From: Neisseriaceae bacterium
Lineage (GTDB): Bacteria > Pseudomonadota > Gammaproteobacteria > Burkholderiales > UBA11063
Assembly: GCA_947441745.1 (NCBI GenBank)
Contig: CANEUJ010000052.1
Coordinates: forward strand, 1 to 10,135
Length of the DNA: 10,135 nt
Direction of reading: 5' to 3'
Shown: positions 1-7,260 of the stretch, one piece after another
Numbering within the stretch: the first letter of the stretch is position 1
Layout of the letters: each line of letters starts with the position of its first letter
Program-made: the position numbers and the translations under genes
Notes under the pieces: model-generated
What the model was told of the DNA's origin: nothing
Database searches by the model: none
The model's input: the letters and a program-made list of their open reading frames with translations, nothing else

Positions 1-15
1 TGCGTAATATACGCA
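1..15. repeat. Short perfect palindrome at window edge
   Basis: The arms TGCGTA and TACGCA flank a 3-base ATA centre. An A6 tract follows on the plus strand. It could be an operator, or part of a larger hairpin cut by the window edge. Nothing in view decides between these, and a chance palindrome is possible. Confidence 0.3.
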
Positions 16-128
16 AAAAATCAATGTTTTTTCACTCTAAGCCTTGGGAATAAAGGATGAAAAAATAAATCATTATTATATTTCGTCCTAGCTCAACCAA
101 TATTAGCGATGCTAAATAACAAATGGTG
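1..128. other. Non-coding stretch downstream of the MFS gene
   Basis: This is the only sizeable intergenic piece, and it lies beyond the stop codon of the leftmost gene. It is AT-rich and I see no open frame with a ribosome binding site. It holds a perfect palindrome at the very edge (1-15), a 9-base imperfect inverted repeat (54-62 against 81-89, one G-U pair on the plus strand) around an A/T-rich loop, and a 5-bp hairpin (103-115). None is followed by a convincing U-tract in the minus direction, so I cannot name a terminator for the second operon. It may lie further left, outside the window. Confidence 0.6.
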
Positions 129-1385
129 TTAGTTTTTGTAGTTAATTAGCTCATAAGGCTTAATAGTGAGTATTGATATCAAAGCAAATACGGCAAAAAA
201 CGCCAGATACAGTGCTGGTATCCAAAGTATACCTGTAACTTTAATTAGCCACGTCAATACTAACTGCGTGCAACCAGCAACTATACCAAAACTAATATTA
301 TATACAAAAGCCACCCCACTATAACGAACAGCTACAGGGAAAAATGAAGCTACTATCACAGGGAAACGACCACATATAATCCCAATACCGAGTAATAAAA
401 TCACATGAATTGACAAAATATTATTCAAATTTAAAATAGAATAATTATAAAAAAGCAATAACACTACAGCCAAAAATGAAAGAATAAAATATATAAAAAA
501 TGTACGCCCAAAATACTTATCAAAAAAACCAGAAAGTAGCGACCCAATAATAAAAATTACTATTGTATAAGTATTAAACTGCATTAAGGTTTTAATTGGC
601 AAATTATAGAATGTTGATAGATAACTTGGCATATAAAAAGTAAATACTGCAATACTACTGGCAAAAAAACACCCTAGCCCCAAAAGCTGCAATAATGGCT
701 TTAGATAATTTGTAAATAAGACCTTCATTGGAATTGTCTCTCGACTTAACAACTTCTTATAATTAATAAATTCTGGAGTTTCAGTAAGGCTCCTACGTAA
801 GAAATAGCTAATGACACCAAAAATACCACCAAGTATAAATGCATAACGCCAACTATCAGTCACACTAAAATAAGGGGTGAGTAAAAGTGTGCATATAATT
901 GATGCAATAACAAATCCAATATTAGTTCCCATAATAACAATTGATGAGCTGAGAGCTTTATACTTTTGACTTGATAACTCATAGGCAAACACTATTGATC
1001 CAGGTACTTCACCTCCAATAGCAATCCCTTGAAGCATTCTTAAACTCATTAGTAATACCACACTCCAAACCCCAATAGTTGCAGATGAAGGAATAAAAGC
1101 TATCAAAAAAGTTGGAATCGCCATTAAAAGTATTGTGTATACAAAAGTAAATTTACGCCCTCGCGTATCTCCAATATGAGAAAAAAATGCCCCACCTAAT
1201 GGACGAAATACCGCACCTACAGAAAAAATAGCATAACTTAAAATTAAATTAACAATTTGATTTTTTGCTGGAATAAGACTAAGTCCAATTGCAGGTGCTA
1301 GATATATAAATATAGCAAAATCATAATACTCCAGAACTGACCCTAGACTTACTAAAAATAATAATTTTTTATTACCAATTCGCAC
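129..1385 (-). CDS. MFS transporter, metabolite:H+ symporter (ProP/KgtP-like) family
   Basis: This is an inner-membrane secondary carrier of 418 residues with about 12 hydrophobic segments, the usual length for the family. Family marks visible are the cytoplasmic loop 2-3 motif A at residues 64-78 (GGAFFSHIGDTRGRK), the R116/QG119-120/GGE124-126 block before and in TM4, and the RRSLTETPEF motif at 197-206 in the central loop, typical of metabolite:H+ symporters such as ProP, KgtP and ShiA. The substrate cannot be read from sequence: proline/betaine, dicarboxylates and shikimate are all carried by relatives. The long C-terminal coiled coil of osmosensing ProP is absent, so an osmosensor role is unlikely. 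The start is GTG, two bases after the dusB stop, with a G-rich Shine-Dalgarno (GGTGGGG) spanning the end of dusB. This suggests translational coupling as the last gene of the opp operon. Confidence 0.85.
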   Translation of the reverse strand: MRIGNKKLLFLVSLGSVLEYYDFAIFIYLAPAIGLSLIPAKNQIVNLILSYAIFSVGAVFRPLGGAFFSHIGDTRGRKFTFVYTILLMAIPTFLIAFIPSSATIGVWSVVLLMSLRMLQGIAIGGEVPGSIVFAYELSSQKYKALSSSIVIMGTNIGFVIASIICTLLLTPYFSVTDSWRYAFILGGIFGVISYFLRRSLTETPEFINYKKLLSRETIPMKVLFTNYLKPLLQLLGLGCFFASSIAVFTFYMPSYLSTFYNLPIKTLMQFNTYTIVIFIIGSLLSGFFDKYFGRTFFIYFILSFLAVVLLLFYNYSILNLNNILSIHVILLLGIGIICGRFPVIVASFFPVAVRYSGVAFVYNISFGIVAGCTQLVLTWLIKVTGILWIPALYLAFFAVFALISILTIKPYELINYKN

Positions 1386-1387
1386 AA

Positions 1388-2353
1388 TTACCCCACCAAT
1401 ATTTGTTCAATTAACATTAACTGTTCTAACTTTGATCCACTATCCGCTATTTTAGCAAACTTCACCTGAAAGTCATCAGGAAATAAATTTTGTAAATAGT
1501 ATTTTAGATGCTTTCTAGCATATCGACAAGCAAGTACTTCTGGATAATGTAAGTATATATTATCAATATGTTTTATAATTACTAATAGAATTTCTGCTAT
1601 CGACAAAGACGTGTAACTACCACTTGTCAAATAATTTTTTATTTGACGAAAAATCCATGGTCTTCCAAGACTAGCTCGCCCAATATATAAACCATCAGCC
1701 TTGGTATAATCTAATACATACTTGGCTTTTTCTGGAGTATTTATATCACCATTAGCGTATACTGGAATTTCTAAAGACTGTTTAACTAAAGCAATCATAT
1801 CATAAGTTGCGTCCCCATTATATAAGTCACAACGGGTACGTCCATGTATCGTAAGACTTTTAATCCCTGAACTCTGTGCTATTTTACTTATATTTAGAAT
1901 ATTTTTGGTATTATTATCCCACCCAAGACGCGTTTTTAGAATTACTGGAATTGATACAGCTTTAACAGCACTGTCTAAAATATTGGCAACCAACATCTCA
2001 TCCCGAAGAAGTGCAGAACCCGCCAAGACATTACACACCTTCTTAGCTGGACAACCCATATTAATTTCTAGAATATCCGCACCAATAGCCTCACATTTTT
2101 TTGCAGCATCAACTATAATTTCAGGTGAAGCTCCAGCAATCTGTAATATCTTAAGCGGTGGATTCCATCTATCATCAAGTCTTTGTTTTGTTTTGTAACT
2201 ATCCCAAAGATGAAGCTGACTTGTAATCATTTCTGAAATTACGTAATCAACTCCCATTTGGCGGGCAATTTCACGAAATGGTGCATCAGTAACCCCAGCC
2301 ATAGGTGATAAAACCAAATTACCAGGTAATCGAACTGTCCCTATATACGACAT
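1388..2353 (-). CDS. dusB: tRNA-dihydrouridine synthase B
   Basis: FMN-dependent enzyme that reduces specific uridines in the tRNA D-loop to dihydrouridine using NADPH. With the start at 2353 it has 321 residues, normal for DusB. Visible family marks are SPMAGVTDAPFR (16-27), the catalytic-loop block INMGCPAKKV with catalytic C101, K140 in the barrel, HGRTR (170-174), NGDI (201-204) and the FMN phosphate-binding GRASLGRPWIF (225-235). The INMGCPAKKV/LAGSALL form points to DusB rather than DusA or DusC. A TTG at 2374 would add seven residues (MLLSGLI) and overlap oppF. I prefer the ATG at 2353, two bases after the oppF stop, because the protein then begins MSYIGTVRLPGN as in homologues. In many gammaproteobacteria dusB precedes fis; here the next gene is an MFS carrier. 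Confidence 0.93.
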   Translation of the reverse strand: MSYIGTVRLPGNLVLSPMAGVTDAPFREIARQMGVDYVISEMITSQLHLWDSYKTKQRLDDRWNPPLKILQIAGASPEIIVDAAKKCEAIGADILEINMGCPAKKVCNVLAGSALLRDEMLVANILDSAVKAVSIPVILKTRLGWDNNTKNILNISKIAQSSGIKSLTIHGRTRCDLYNGDATYDMIALVKQSLEIPVYANGDINTPEKAKYVLDYTKADGLYIGRASLGRPWIFRQIKNYLTSGSYTSLSIAEILLVIIKHIDNIYLHYPEVLACRYARKHLKYYLQNLFPDDFQVKFAKIADSGSKLEQLMLIEQILVG

Positions 2354-2355
2354 AA

Positions 2356-3330
2356 TTAATCCGGATAAAAGCAAGCAACAAGTGAACCATCGTCTAAAAC
2401 ACTAACTGGTGGTCTACTCATACGACATTTATCATCTACTTTGGGACAGCGACTATTAAATACACACCCAAGAGGTGGGTTTATTGATGATGGCAATTCA
2501 CCTTCTAATAACTTAATCACTTTTTTTCGTTCAACATCAGGATTTGCTATTGGTACTGCTGATAATAAAGCACTACTATAGGGGTGATGGCTCTTAGTAT
2601 ATAAGATATTTTTTTTGGATAGTTCCATAATATTACCCAAGTACATAACTAGCACACGATCACATATATGCTTCACAACACTTAAATCATGAGAAATAAA
2701 TATAATCGTCAAATTAAATTGTTTTTGTAAATCTTTAAGTAAATTTATAATCTGGGATTTTATCGATGAATCTAATGCACTAACTGACTCATCACAAATA
2801 ATCAATTTGGGTTTTAAAATAAGAGCTCGAGCAATACCTATTCGTTGACATTGTCCACCCGAAAACTCTAACGGATAACGATTGATTTGATTTACCGATA
2901 GACCAACTAATTTCATGATCTCGATAACTCGATTCATAACTTCGACTTTAGTAAGATTTGGATTATATATTTCAAGAGGTTCTGCAATAATCTCAGCAAC
3001 GGTCATTCTGGGGTTAAGTGATGCTACAGGATCTTGAAAAATAAACTGAATATCCTCCCGATACTTATGCCAGTTATCCGCAGATGCCACTTCTAAATAC
3101 TCACTATTTAAAAACAACACTTCACCAGAAGTTATTTTATTAAGCCCTACCAAACTTCTTGCTAATGATGATTTACCACACCCAGACTCACCAACTATAC
3201 CAAGTATTTCACCAGCATATACATCAAAAGATATATTATCAACGGCATATATCACCTGTTTTTTAGCAAATAGTTTTTTTTTGAGAGGAAAATGTACCTT
3301 AAGATTTTTAATTTCTAATAATTTTTGCAT
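2356..3330 (-). CDS. oppF: Oligopeptide ABC transporter ATP-binding protein OppF
   Basis: Cytoplasmic ATPase subunit of 324 residues that pairs with OppD to power peptide uptake. Motifs in order: Walker A GESGCGKS (47-54), Q-loop Q99, signature FSGGQCQR (156-163, the form found in E. coli OppF), Walker B LIICDE (176-181) and switch histidine H214. The C-terminal oligopeptide/dipeptide domain carries LLEGELPSSINPP and four cysteines (C289, C295, C302, C320). An oddity is DES at 180-182, where nearly all ABC ATPases have DEP. Next to the well-matched E. coli-like signature this looks like drift rather than loss of function. The ATG lies two bases after the oppD stop with little Shine-Dalgarno, suggesting translation coupled to oppD. 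OppF is distinguished from DppF by its signature and C-terminal block; the peptide spectrum is not known. Confidence 0.92.
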   Translation of the reverse strand: MQKLLEIKNLKVHFPLKKKLFAKKQVIYAVDNISFDVYAGEILGIVGESGCGKSSLARSLVGLNKITSGEVLFLNSEYLEVASADNWHKYREDIQFIFQDPVASLNPRMTVAEIIAEPLEIYNPNLTKVEVMNRVIEIMKLVGLSVNQINRYPLEFSGGQCQRIGIARALILKPKLIICDESVSALDSSIKSQIINLLKDLQKQFNLTIIFISHDLSVVKHICDRVLVMYLGNIMELSKKNILYTKSHHPYSSALLSAVPIANPDVERKKVIKLLEGELPSSINPPLGCVFNSRCPKVDDKCRMSRPPVSVLDDGSLVACFYPD

Positions 3331-3332
3331 AC

Positions 3333-4298
3333 TTAACAGCTACTAAAATCTAAATTACATTTGGCAAAACGGTTATCTCCAATGCTTTGAAGCATAATCT
3401 CACCTGCCATACACTCTTTATGCACATTTTGGCACCTATTTTGAAAAGCACATCCAGATGGTAAATTCATCAAATTTGGTGGCTCTCCAGGGATAGTTGA
3501 TAGACGTTCAACATCATCAACCAAGCTTGGAATTGAAGCAAGCAATGCTCTAGTATAAGGATGCTTAGCATCATAAAATATGTCATTTATTGTGCCACTT
3601 TCTACCAAGCACCCAGCATACATAACATTTACGCGATCACATAAATTAGCAACAACACCCATATCATGGGTAATCATAATTACACCCATATTAAACTCAG
3701 TTTTTAGTTCCCGAATTAATTCTAAAATTTGGGCTTGAACAGTCACATCAAGTGCTGTAGTTGGCTCATCTGCTATTAAAAGTTCAGGCTTACAAAGTAA
3801 TGCTATAGCTATCATGACTCTTTGACGCATTCCACCTGATAATTCATGAGGATATAAAGCAATTCGCTTATTTGCTTCTGAAATTTTAACAATATCAAGC
3901 ATATTTATACATTCTACCAATGCATCTTTTTTACTCATACCTTTATGTAACATCAATACTTCTATCATTTGAGACTTAATAGTAAGGTAAGGGTTTAGTG
4001 ATGTCATTGGATCTTGAAAGATAATCGATAGTTTATTTCCACGTATTTTATTAATTTCTTTGTAGCTAAGCTTAGATAACTCTTGCCCCATAAACTTAAC
4101 AGAACCATTTATCATACCGTTATTAGCTAATAATCCCATTATCGCTAATACTGTTTGACTCTTACCAGATCCAGATTCACCGACTATCCCAAGCACTTCA
4201 CCTTTAGCAACACTAAAACTAACATTATCAACTGCTTTAACAATACCATCATGGACTTTAAATTCAACATTTAAGTTTTGTACTTCAAGAATTGACAT
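3333..4298 (-). CDS. oppD: Oligopeptide ABC transporter ATP-binding protein OppD
   Basis: Second ATPase subunit of the peptide importer, 321 residues. Motifs: Walker A GESGSGKS (40-47), Q-loop Q95, signature LSGGMRQR (153-160), Walker B LLIADE (173-178) followed by PTTALD, and switch histidine H211. The C-terminal domain has TIPGEPPNLMNLPSGC and four cysteines (C283, C289, C296, C314). The spacing (x5, x6, x17) is identical to that in OppF next door. In some DppD/OppD proteins these cysteines hold a [4Fe-4S] cluster, so a cluster here is plausible but inferred. The ATG at 4298 has an AAGG Shine-Dalgarno six bases upstream, in the 15-base gap after oppC. All catalytic motifs are intact. Confidence 0.92.
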   Translation of the reverse strand: MSILEVQNLNVEFKVHDGIVKAVDNVSFSVAKGEVLGIVGESGSGKSQTVLAIMGLLANNGMINGSVKFMGQELSKLSYKEINKIRGNKLSIIFQDPMTSLNPYLTIKSQMIEVLMLHKGMSKKDALVECINMLDIVKISEANKRIALYPHELSGGMRQRVMIAIALLCKPELLIADEPTTALDVTVQAQILELIRELKTEFNMGVIMITHDMGVVANLCDRVNVMYAGCLVESGTINDIFYDAKHPYTRALLASIPSLVDDVERLSTIPGEPPNLMNLPSGCAFQNRCQNVHKECMAGEIMLQSIGDNRFAKCNLDFSSC

Positions 4299-4313
4299 AT
4301 CTAACCTTTTATA

Positions 4314-5183
4314 TTATCGGGGATCAAGAGCATCACGAAGCCCATTAGCAACAAAAGCAAATGCTAATAGCGTTGAGGTCATTAATAATGCAGGAAATAA
4401 CAATAACCACCATGAATTCATATTTTGAGATCCATCACTAATTAATAATCCCCATGATGTCATTGGCTCCATTACCCCAAGTCCAAAAAAACTAAGCACT
4501 GCCGATAATACTATCATATTAGGTACTACTAGTGCAGCATAAACAATAACCACCCCAATTAGATTTGGAATGATATGGCGAATAATAATTTGCCAATTAC
4601 CAACCCCACAAACATGAGCTGCCTCAACAAACTCTTTATGACGTAGACTTAGGGTTTGCCCTCTAACAACTCTTGCCATATCAAGCCATGATATAGCAGC
4701 TACCGCAACAAAAGATAAAATTAAACTTTGTCCAAATAAAGTAAGTAATAAAATACTAAAAAATAAAAAAGGTATCCCGTACAGTATATCAACAACTCTC
4801 ATCATTATAGCATCAATATACCCGCCCATAAATCCAGCAATCGAACCATACAATACACCTATTAGAAGAACTACTAGCGTTGCTGCAAAGGCAATTTCAA
4901 AAGTAATACGTCCACCAATAAATGAACGTACAAATAAATCACGCCCCAAACCATCACTACCAAAAAAGTGCGTCATACCTGGGGATACTAATGAATTAGC
5001 AAAATCAGGAGTAGCATAATTATAGCTACTTAAAAACGGTACTACAATACATAAAAAAGCTAATAGTAAAATAAAAACTAAACTTACCATTGATAACCTA
5101 TTGTGGCTAAATCGTATAAAAGCCCCTTGCCAAAAGCCATTAGTTTTAGGGGATTTTAAAACTTCAGATACTGCACTTGACAT
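4314..5183 (-). CDS. oppC: Oligopeptide ABC transporter permease OppC
   Basis: Inner-membrane permease subunit of the peptide importer, 289 residues. It has the OppC N-terminal segment (about 18-70: a short amphipathic stretch, one membrane helix near 33-52, then a periplasmic loop). FGSDGLGRDLFVR follows at 74-86, a hallmark of OppC/DppC. The five-helix permease domain contains the EAA coupling loop at about 184-207 (EFVEAAHVCGVGNWQII), which docks on the ATPases. The C-terminus LRDALDPR is typical. The ATG at 5183 is eight bases after the oppB stop, with a GAGGG Shine-Dalgarno overlapping that stop. It pairs with OppB to form the channel. Confidence 0.92.
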   Translation of the reverse strand: MSSAVSEVLKSPKTNGFWQGAFIRFSHNRLSMVSLVFILLLAFLCIVVPFLSSYNYATPDFANSLVSPGMTHFFGSDGLGRDLFVRSFIGGRITFEIAFAATLVVLLIGVLYGSIAGFMGGYIDAIMMRVVDILYGIPFLFFSILLLTLFGQSLILSFVAVAAISWLDMARVVRGQTLSLRHKEFVEAAHVCGVGNWQIIIRHIIPNLIGVVIVYAALVVPNMIVLSAVLSFFGLGVMEPMTSWGLLISDGSQNMNSWWLLLFPALLMTSTLLAFAFVANGLRDALDPR

Positions 5184-5191
5184 AAAACCCT

Positions 5192-6124
5192 CTACTGTTT
5201 AATCTTGGGATCAAGAAAGAAATATACAATATCTACTAAGAAGTTGAAAATTATCATTAAAAAACTCCCAAAGATAGTAATCCCTAATACTAAATTATAA
5301 TCACGATTGGTCGCACCATTAGTAGTTAAAATACCAAGCCCAGGTAGAGCAAATACCTGTTCAGTTACAATAGCCCCAACTAATACTCCAGCAAACATTG
5401 GCCCTAGCAGCGATAATACTGGTATCAAAGTTGGACGAATAGCATGTTTGAATATAATTTTGGAAGTAGGTAGACCTTTGGATCTTGCTGTTCTAATGAA
5501 GTTGGAATTTAGCACGTCAATAATACTACCTCGAGTAACAACTGTAACAGTTGGTAGGTATGCTAATGTCAAAGCTAATACAGGAAGGCATAAATTTTGA
5601 AAGCCTCCATCACCCCAACCAGATGCAGGTAGCACTCCCATGGTTACTGCAAAAATCAATACCATCAATGGCCCAGTTACAATTGTAGGAATAGCACTAA
5701 AAATCATATTACTTGCAACAATAATCCTATCAAACCATGAATTACGATTAAGCCCCGAATAACAACCAATAACAATCCCAAGTGGTACAGTTATTACCAT
5801 AGAATATGAAGCTAGGCGAAGTGTCACCCAAAACCCACCCATATTATCTGGAAATATTAGACTATTAATTGACTGCCCTATAAATTTGTATGACACCCCA
5901 AGATTACCATGAAGTAAATCATTTACATATAGAAAAAACTGTTTCCATAGTGGTAAATCAAGATGATATTGATGCAATAACTGCTTCATGACTTCAGGAG
6001 ATAGTGCTTTTTCACTATCAAATGGATTTCCAGGGGTTGCATGAACTAGCAAAAACACCAATAAAACAATTGAAAACATTGTTGGTATTGCAATTAATAA
6101 ACGCTTAATAATAAAATTTATCAT
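5192..6124 (-). CDS. oppB: Oligopeptide ABC transporter permease OppB
   Basis: First permease subunit of the importer, 310 residues from the ATG at 6124. An N-terminal membrane helix (about 8-30) with IIKRLLIAIPT and HATPGNPF is typical of OppB/DppB. There follow a periplasmic segment with HLDLPLWKQF, then the permease domain with the marker VLPASGWG (164-171) and the EAA loop at about 208-231 (NFIRTARSKGLPTSKII). A TTG at 6136 in the same frame would add MKWF. I prefer the internal ATG because MINFIIKRLL matches where homologues begin; neither start has a strong Shine-Dalgarno. It is the first gene after the terminator. The usual upstream oppA/dppA substrate-binding gene is absent: the gene on that side is an alcohol dehydrogenase. 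DppB is the main alternative name. Confidence 0.9.
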   Translation of the reverse strand: MINFIIKRLLIAIPTMFSIVLLVFLLVHATPGNPFDSEKALSPEVMKQLLHQYHLDLPLWKQFFLYVNDLLHGNLGVSYKFIGQSINSLIFPDNMGGFWVTLRLASYSMVITVPLGIVIGCYSGLNRNSWFDRIIVASNMIFSAIPTIVTGPLMVLIFAVTMGVLPASGWGDGGFQNLCLPVLALTLAYLPTVTVVTRGSIIDVLNSNFIRTARSKGLPTSKIIFKHAIRPTLIPVLSLLGPMFAGVLVGAIVTEQVFALPGLGILTTNGATNRDYNLVLGITIFGSFLMIIFNFLVDIVYFFLDPKIKQ

Positions 6125-6140
6125 AAACCATTTCAAACAT

Positions 6141-6167
6141 ATTGTACTATAACTTACGACGAGTAAA
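6141..6167 (-). promoter_or_regulatory. Candidate promoter for the opp operon
   Basis: Only 40 bases separate the U-tract of the upstream terminator from the oppB ATG, so any dedicated promoter must sit here. The best fit is TACAAT at 6141-6146 (five of six to the -10 consensus) with TTTACT at 6162-6167 as a poor -35. The 15-base spacer is short, and the -35 overlaps the terminator U-tract. An overlapping TATAGT (6146-6151) is an alternative -10. The leader would be only about 10-15 bases. AT-rich sequence yields such matches by chance, so this is weak. Confidence 0.3.
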
Positions 6168-6195
6168 AATTTAGGAGCAAGACTACTTGCTCCTA
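6165..6195 (-). terminator. Rho-independent terminator after adh
   Basis: Read on the minus strand, a perfect 10-bp stem (TAGGAGCAAG / CTTGCTCCTA) closes a 4-base TAGT loop. It is followed by AA and a run of five T at 6165-6169. It starts seven bases after the alcohol dehydrogenase stop codon. Stem, loop and U-tract all fit intrinsic termination. It separates the RND-TPR-nadE-adh block from the opp block. Confidence 0.85.
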
Positions 6196-6201
6196 TTAAA
6201 G

Positions 6202-7251
6202 CTATTTTAGGCTTGCTGTATCAATTACAAAACGATACTTAACATCACTTTTTATCATGCGTTCATAGGAATTATTGATATCTTTAATATCAATAATTTC
6301 AACATCAGATACTATATTATGTTTGCCACAAAAATCCAGCATCTCTTGAGTTTCTTTGATACCACCAATTAATGAACCTGAAATTCTTTTACGCCCACCA
6401 ATTAGACCTAATGTATTTATAGCTGGTTCTAGTTGTCCAATTACACCAACGATAACCATTGTTGCATCAAGTTTTAGTAATGCTAAATATGGATTAACAT
6501 CATGAGTAACTGGAATAGTATTTAACAAGAAATCAAATTTACCTGCATATTTTTCCATTTGGGCTTTGTCAGTTGAAATAAGAACTTCATCAGCACCCAA
6601 AGCTATCGCATCAGCTGCTTTACTATTTGAAGTGGTTATCATAACTACACGAGCTCCAAGTGCATGAGCAAACTTAATACCCATATGCCCAAGTCCACCA
6701 AGACCTATTACCCCAACCACATCACCTTTTTTGACATTCCAAGTTCTAAGTGGAGACCAAGTAGTAATACCTGCACAAAGAAGCGGTGCGACAGCTTTAA
6801 TATCAAGATTTTCTGGTACGCTAACAACAAAACCCTCATCAACTACAATCCCTTGTGAATAACCACCATAAGTTACTCCTCCATGTTTTTTATCAGGAGA
6901 ACCATAAGTCCAAGTAGCACCACGCTCACAAAACTGTTCTAAATCAACTTCGCAGTGATAGCAAGTCTGACATGAATCCACCAAACAACCAACACCTACT
7001 AAATCACCAACCTTATGCTTGGTAACACTAGAACCAACACTCACAACACGTCCCACAATCTCATGCCCTGGAACCATAGGATACATAGATGGACCCCAAT
7101 CACCACGAACTTGATGAATGTCACTATGACAAACACCAGCATATTTAATTTCAATTTGAACATCACTTACTCCAATATCACGACGTTCAAATACAAAAGG
7201 TTTCAGCTCCTCAGTTGCCGAGTGTGCTGCATATGAATTAACCTTAAACAT
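6202..7251 (-). CDS. Zinc-dependent NAD(P) alcohol dehydrogenase (YahK/cinnamyl-ADH type)
   Basis: Cytosolic medium-chain dehydrogenase/reductase that interconverts alcohols and aldehydes, 349 residues, full length for the family. Catalytic zinc ligands are C41, H63 (in GHEIVGRV) and C159. The structural zinc site is C94, C97, C100 and C108. The Rossmann glycine motif GLGGLGHMG is at 183-191. The ITTSNSK stretch after the second strand (205-211) resembles the TTS-type NADP-preferring members (YahK, yeast Adh6), so NADPH is the likelier cofactor; this is inferred. The natural substrate is unknown, and broad aldehyde reduction is common in the family. The ATG at 7251 has a strong AGGAG Shine-Dalgarno overlapping the nadE stop nine bases upstream. 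It is the last gene before the terminator. Confidence 0.9.
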   Translation of the reverse strand: MFKVNSYAAHSATEELKPFVFERRDIGVSDVQIEIKYAGVCHSDIHQVRGDWGPSMYPMVPGHEIVGRVVSVGSSVTKHKVGDLVGVGCLVDSCQTCYHCEVDLEQFCERGATWTYGSPDKKHGGVTYGGYSQGIVVDEGFVVSVPENLDIKAVAPLLCAGITTWSPLRTWNVKKGDVVGVIGLGGLGHMGIKFAHALGARVVMITTSNSKAADAIALGADEVLISTDKAQMEKYAGKFDFLLNTIPVTHDVNPYLALLKLDATMVIVGVIGQLEPAINTLGLIGGRKRISGSLIGGIKETQEMLDFCGKHNIVSDVEIIDIKDINNSYERMIKSDVKYRFVIDTASLK

Positions 7252-7260
7252 AATGTTCTC

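Noticed and set aside
54..89. Inverted repeat AGGATGAAA / TTTCGTCCT as a terminator for the MFS gene
   Set aside because: In the minus direction the stem has a mismatch and no U-tract follows it.
103..115. Small hairpin TTAGC-GAT-GCTAA
   Set aside because: A five-bp stem with no U-tract in either direction; expected by chance in AT-rich sequence.
1905..2198. Plus-strand frame of 97 codons inside dusB
   Set aside because: It lies wholly opposite a well-conserved gene, has no recognisable protein character, and is a shadow frame. The same holds for plus-strand frames at 5307-5600, 6664-6858, 7015-7236 and 9689-9895.
1388..2374. dusB starting at TTG 2374, overlapping oppF by 19 bases
   Set aside because: ATG 2353 gives the normal DusB N-terminus and a clean two-base gap.
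5192..6136. oppB starting at TTG 6136 (314 residues)
   Set aside because: The ATG four codons later matches the usual OppB N-terminus; TTG offers no better ribosome binding site.
6105..6140. Eleven-codon reading frame (MFEMVYDKFYY) overlapping the oppB start in another frame
   Set aside because: It has no Shine-Dalgarno, and such short frames are common in AT-rich DNA, so a regulatory leader peptide is not supported.
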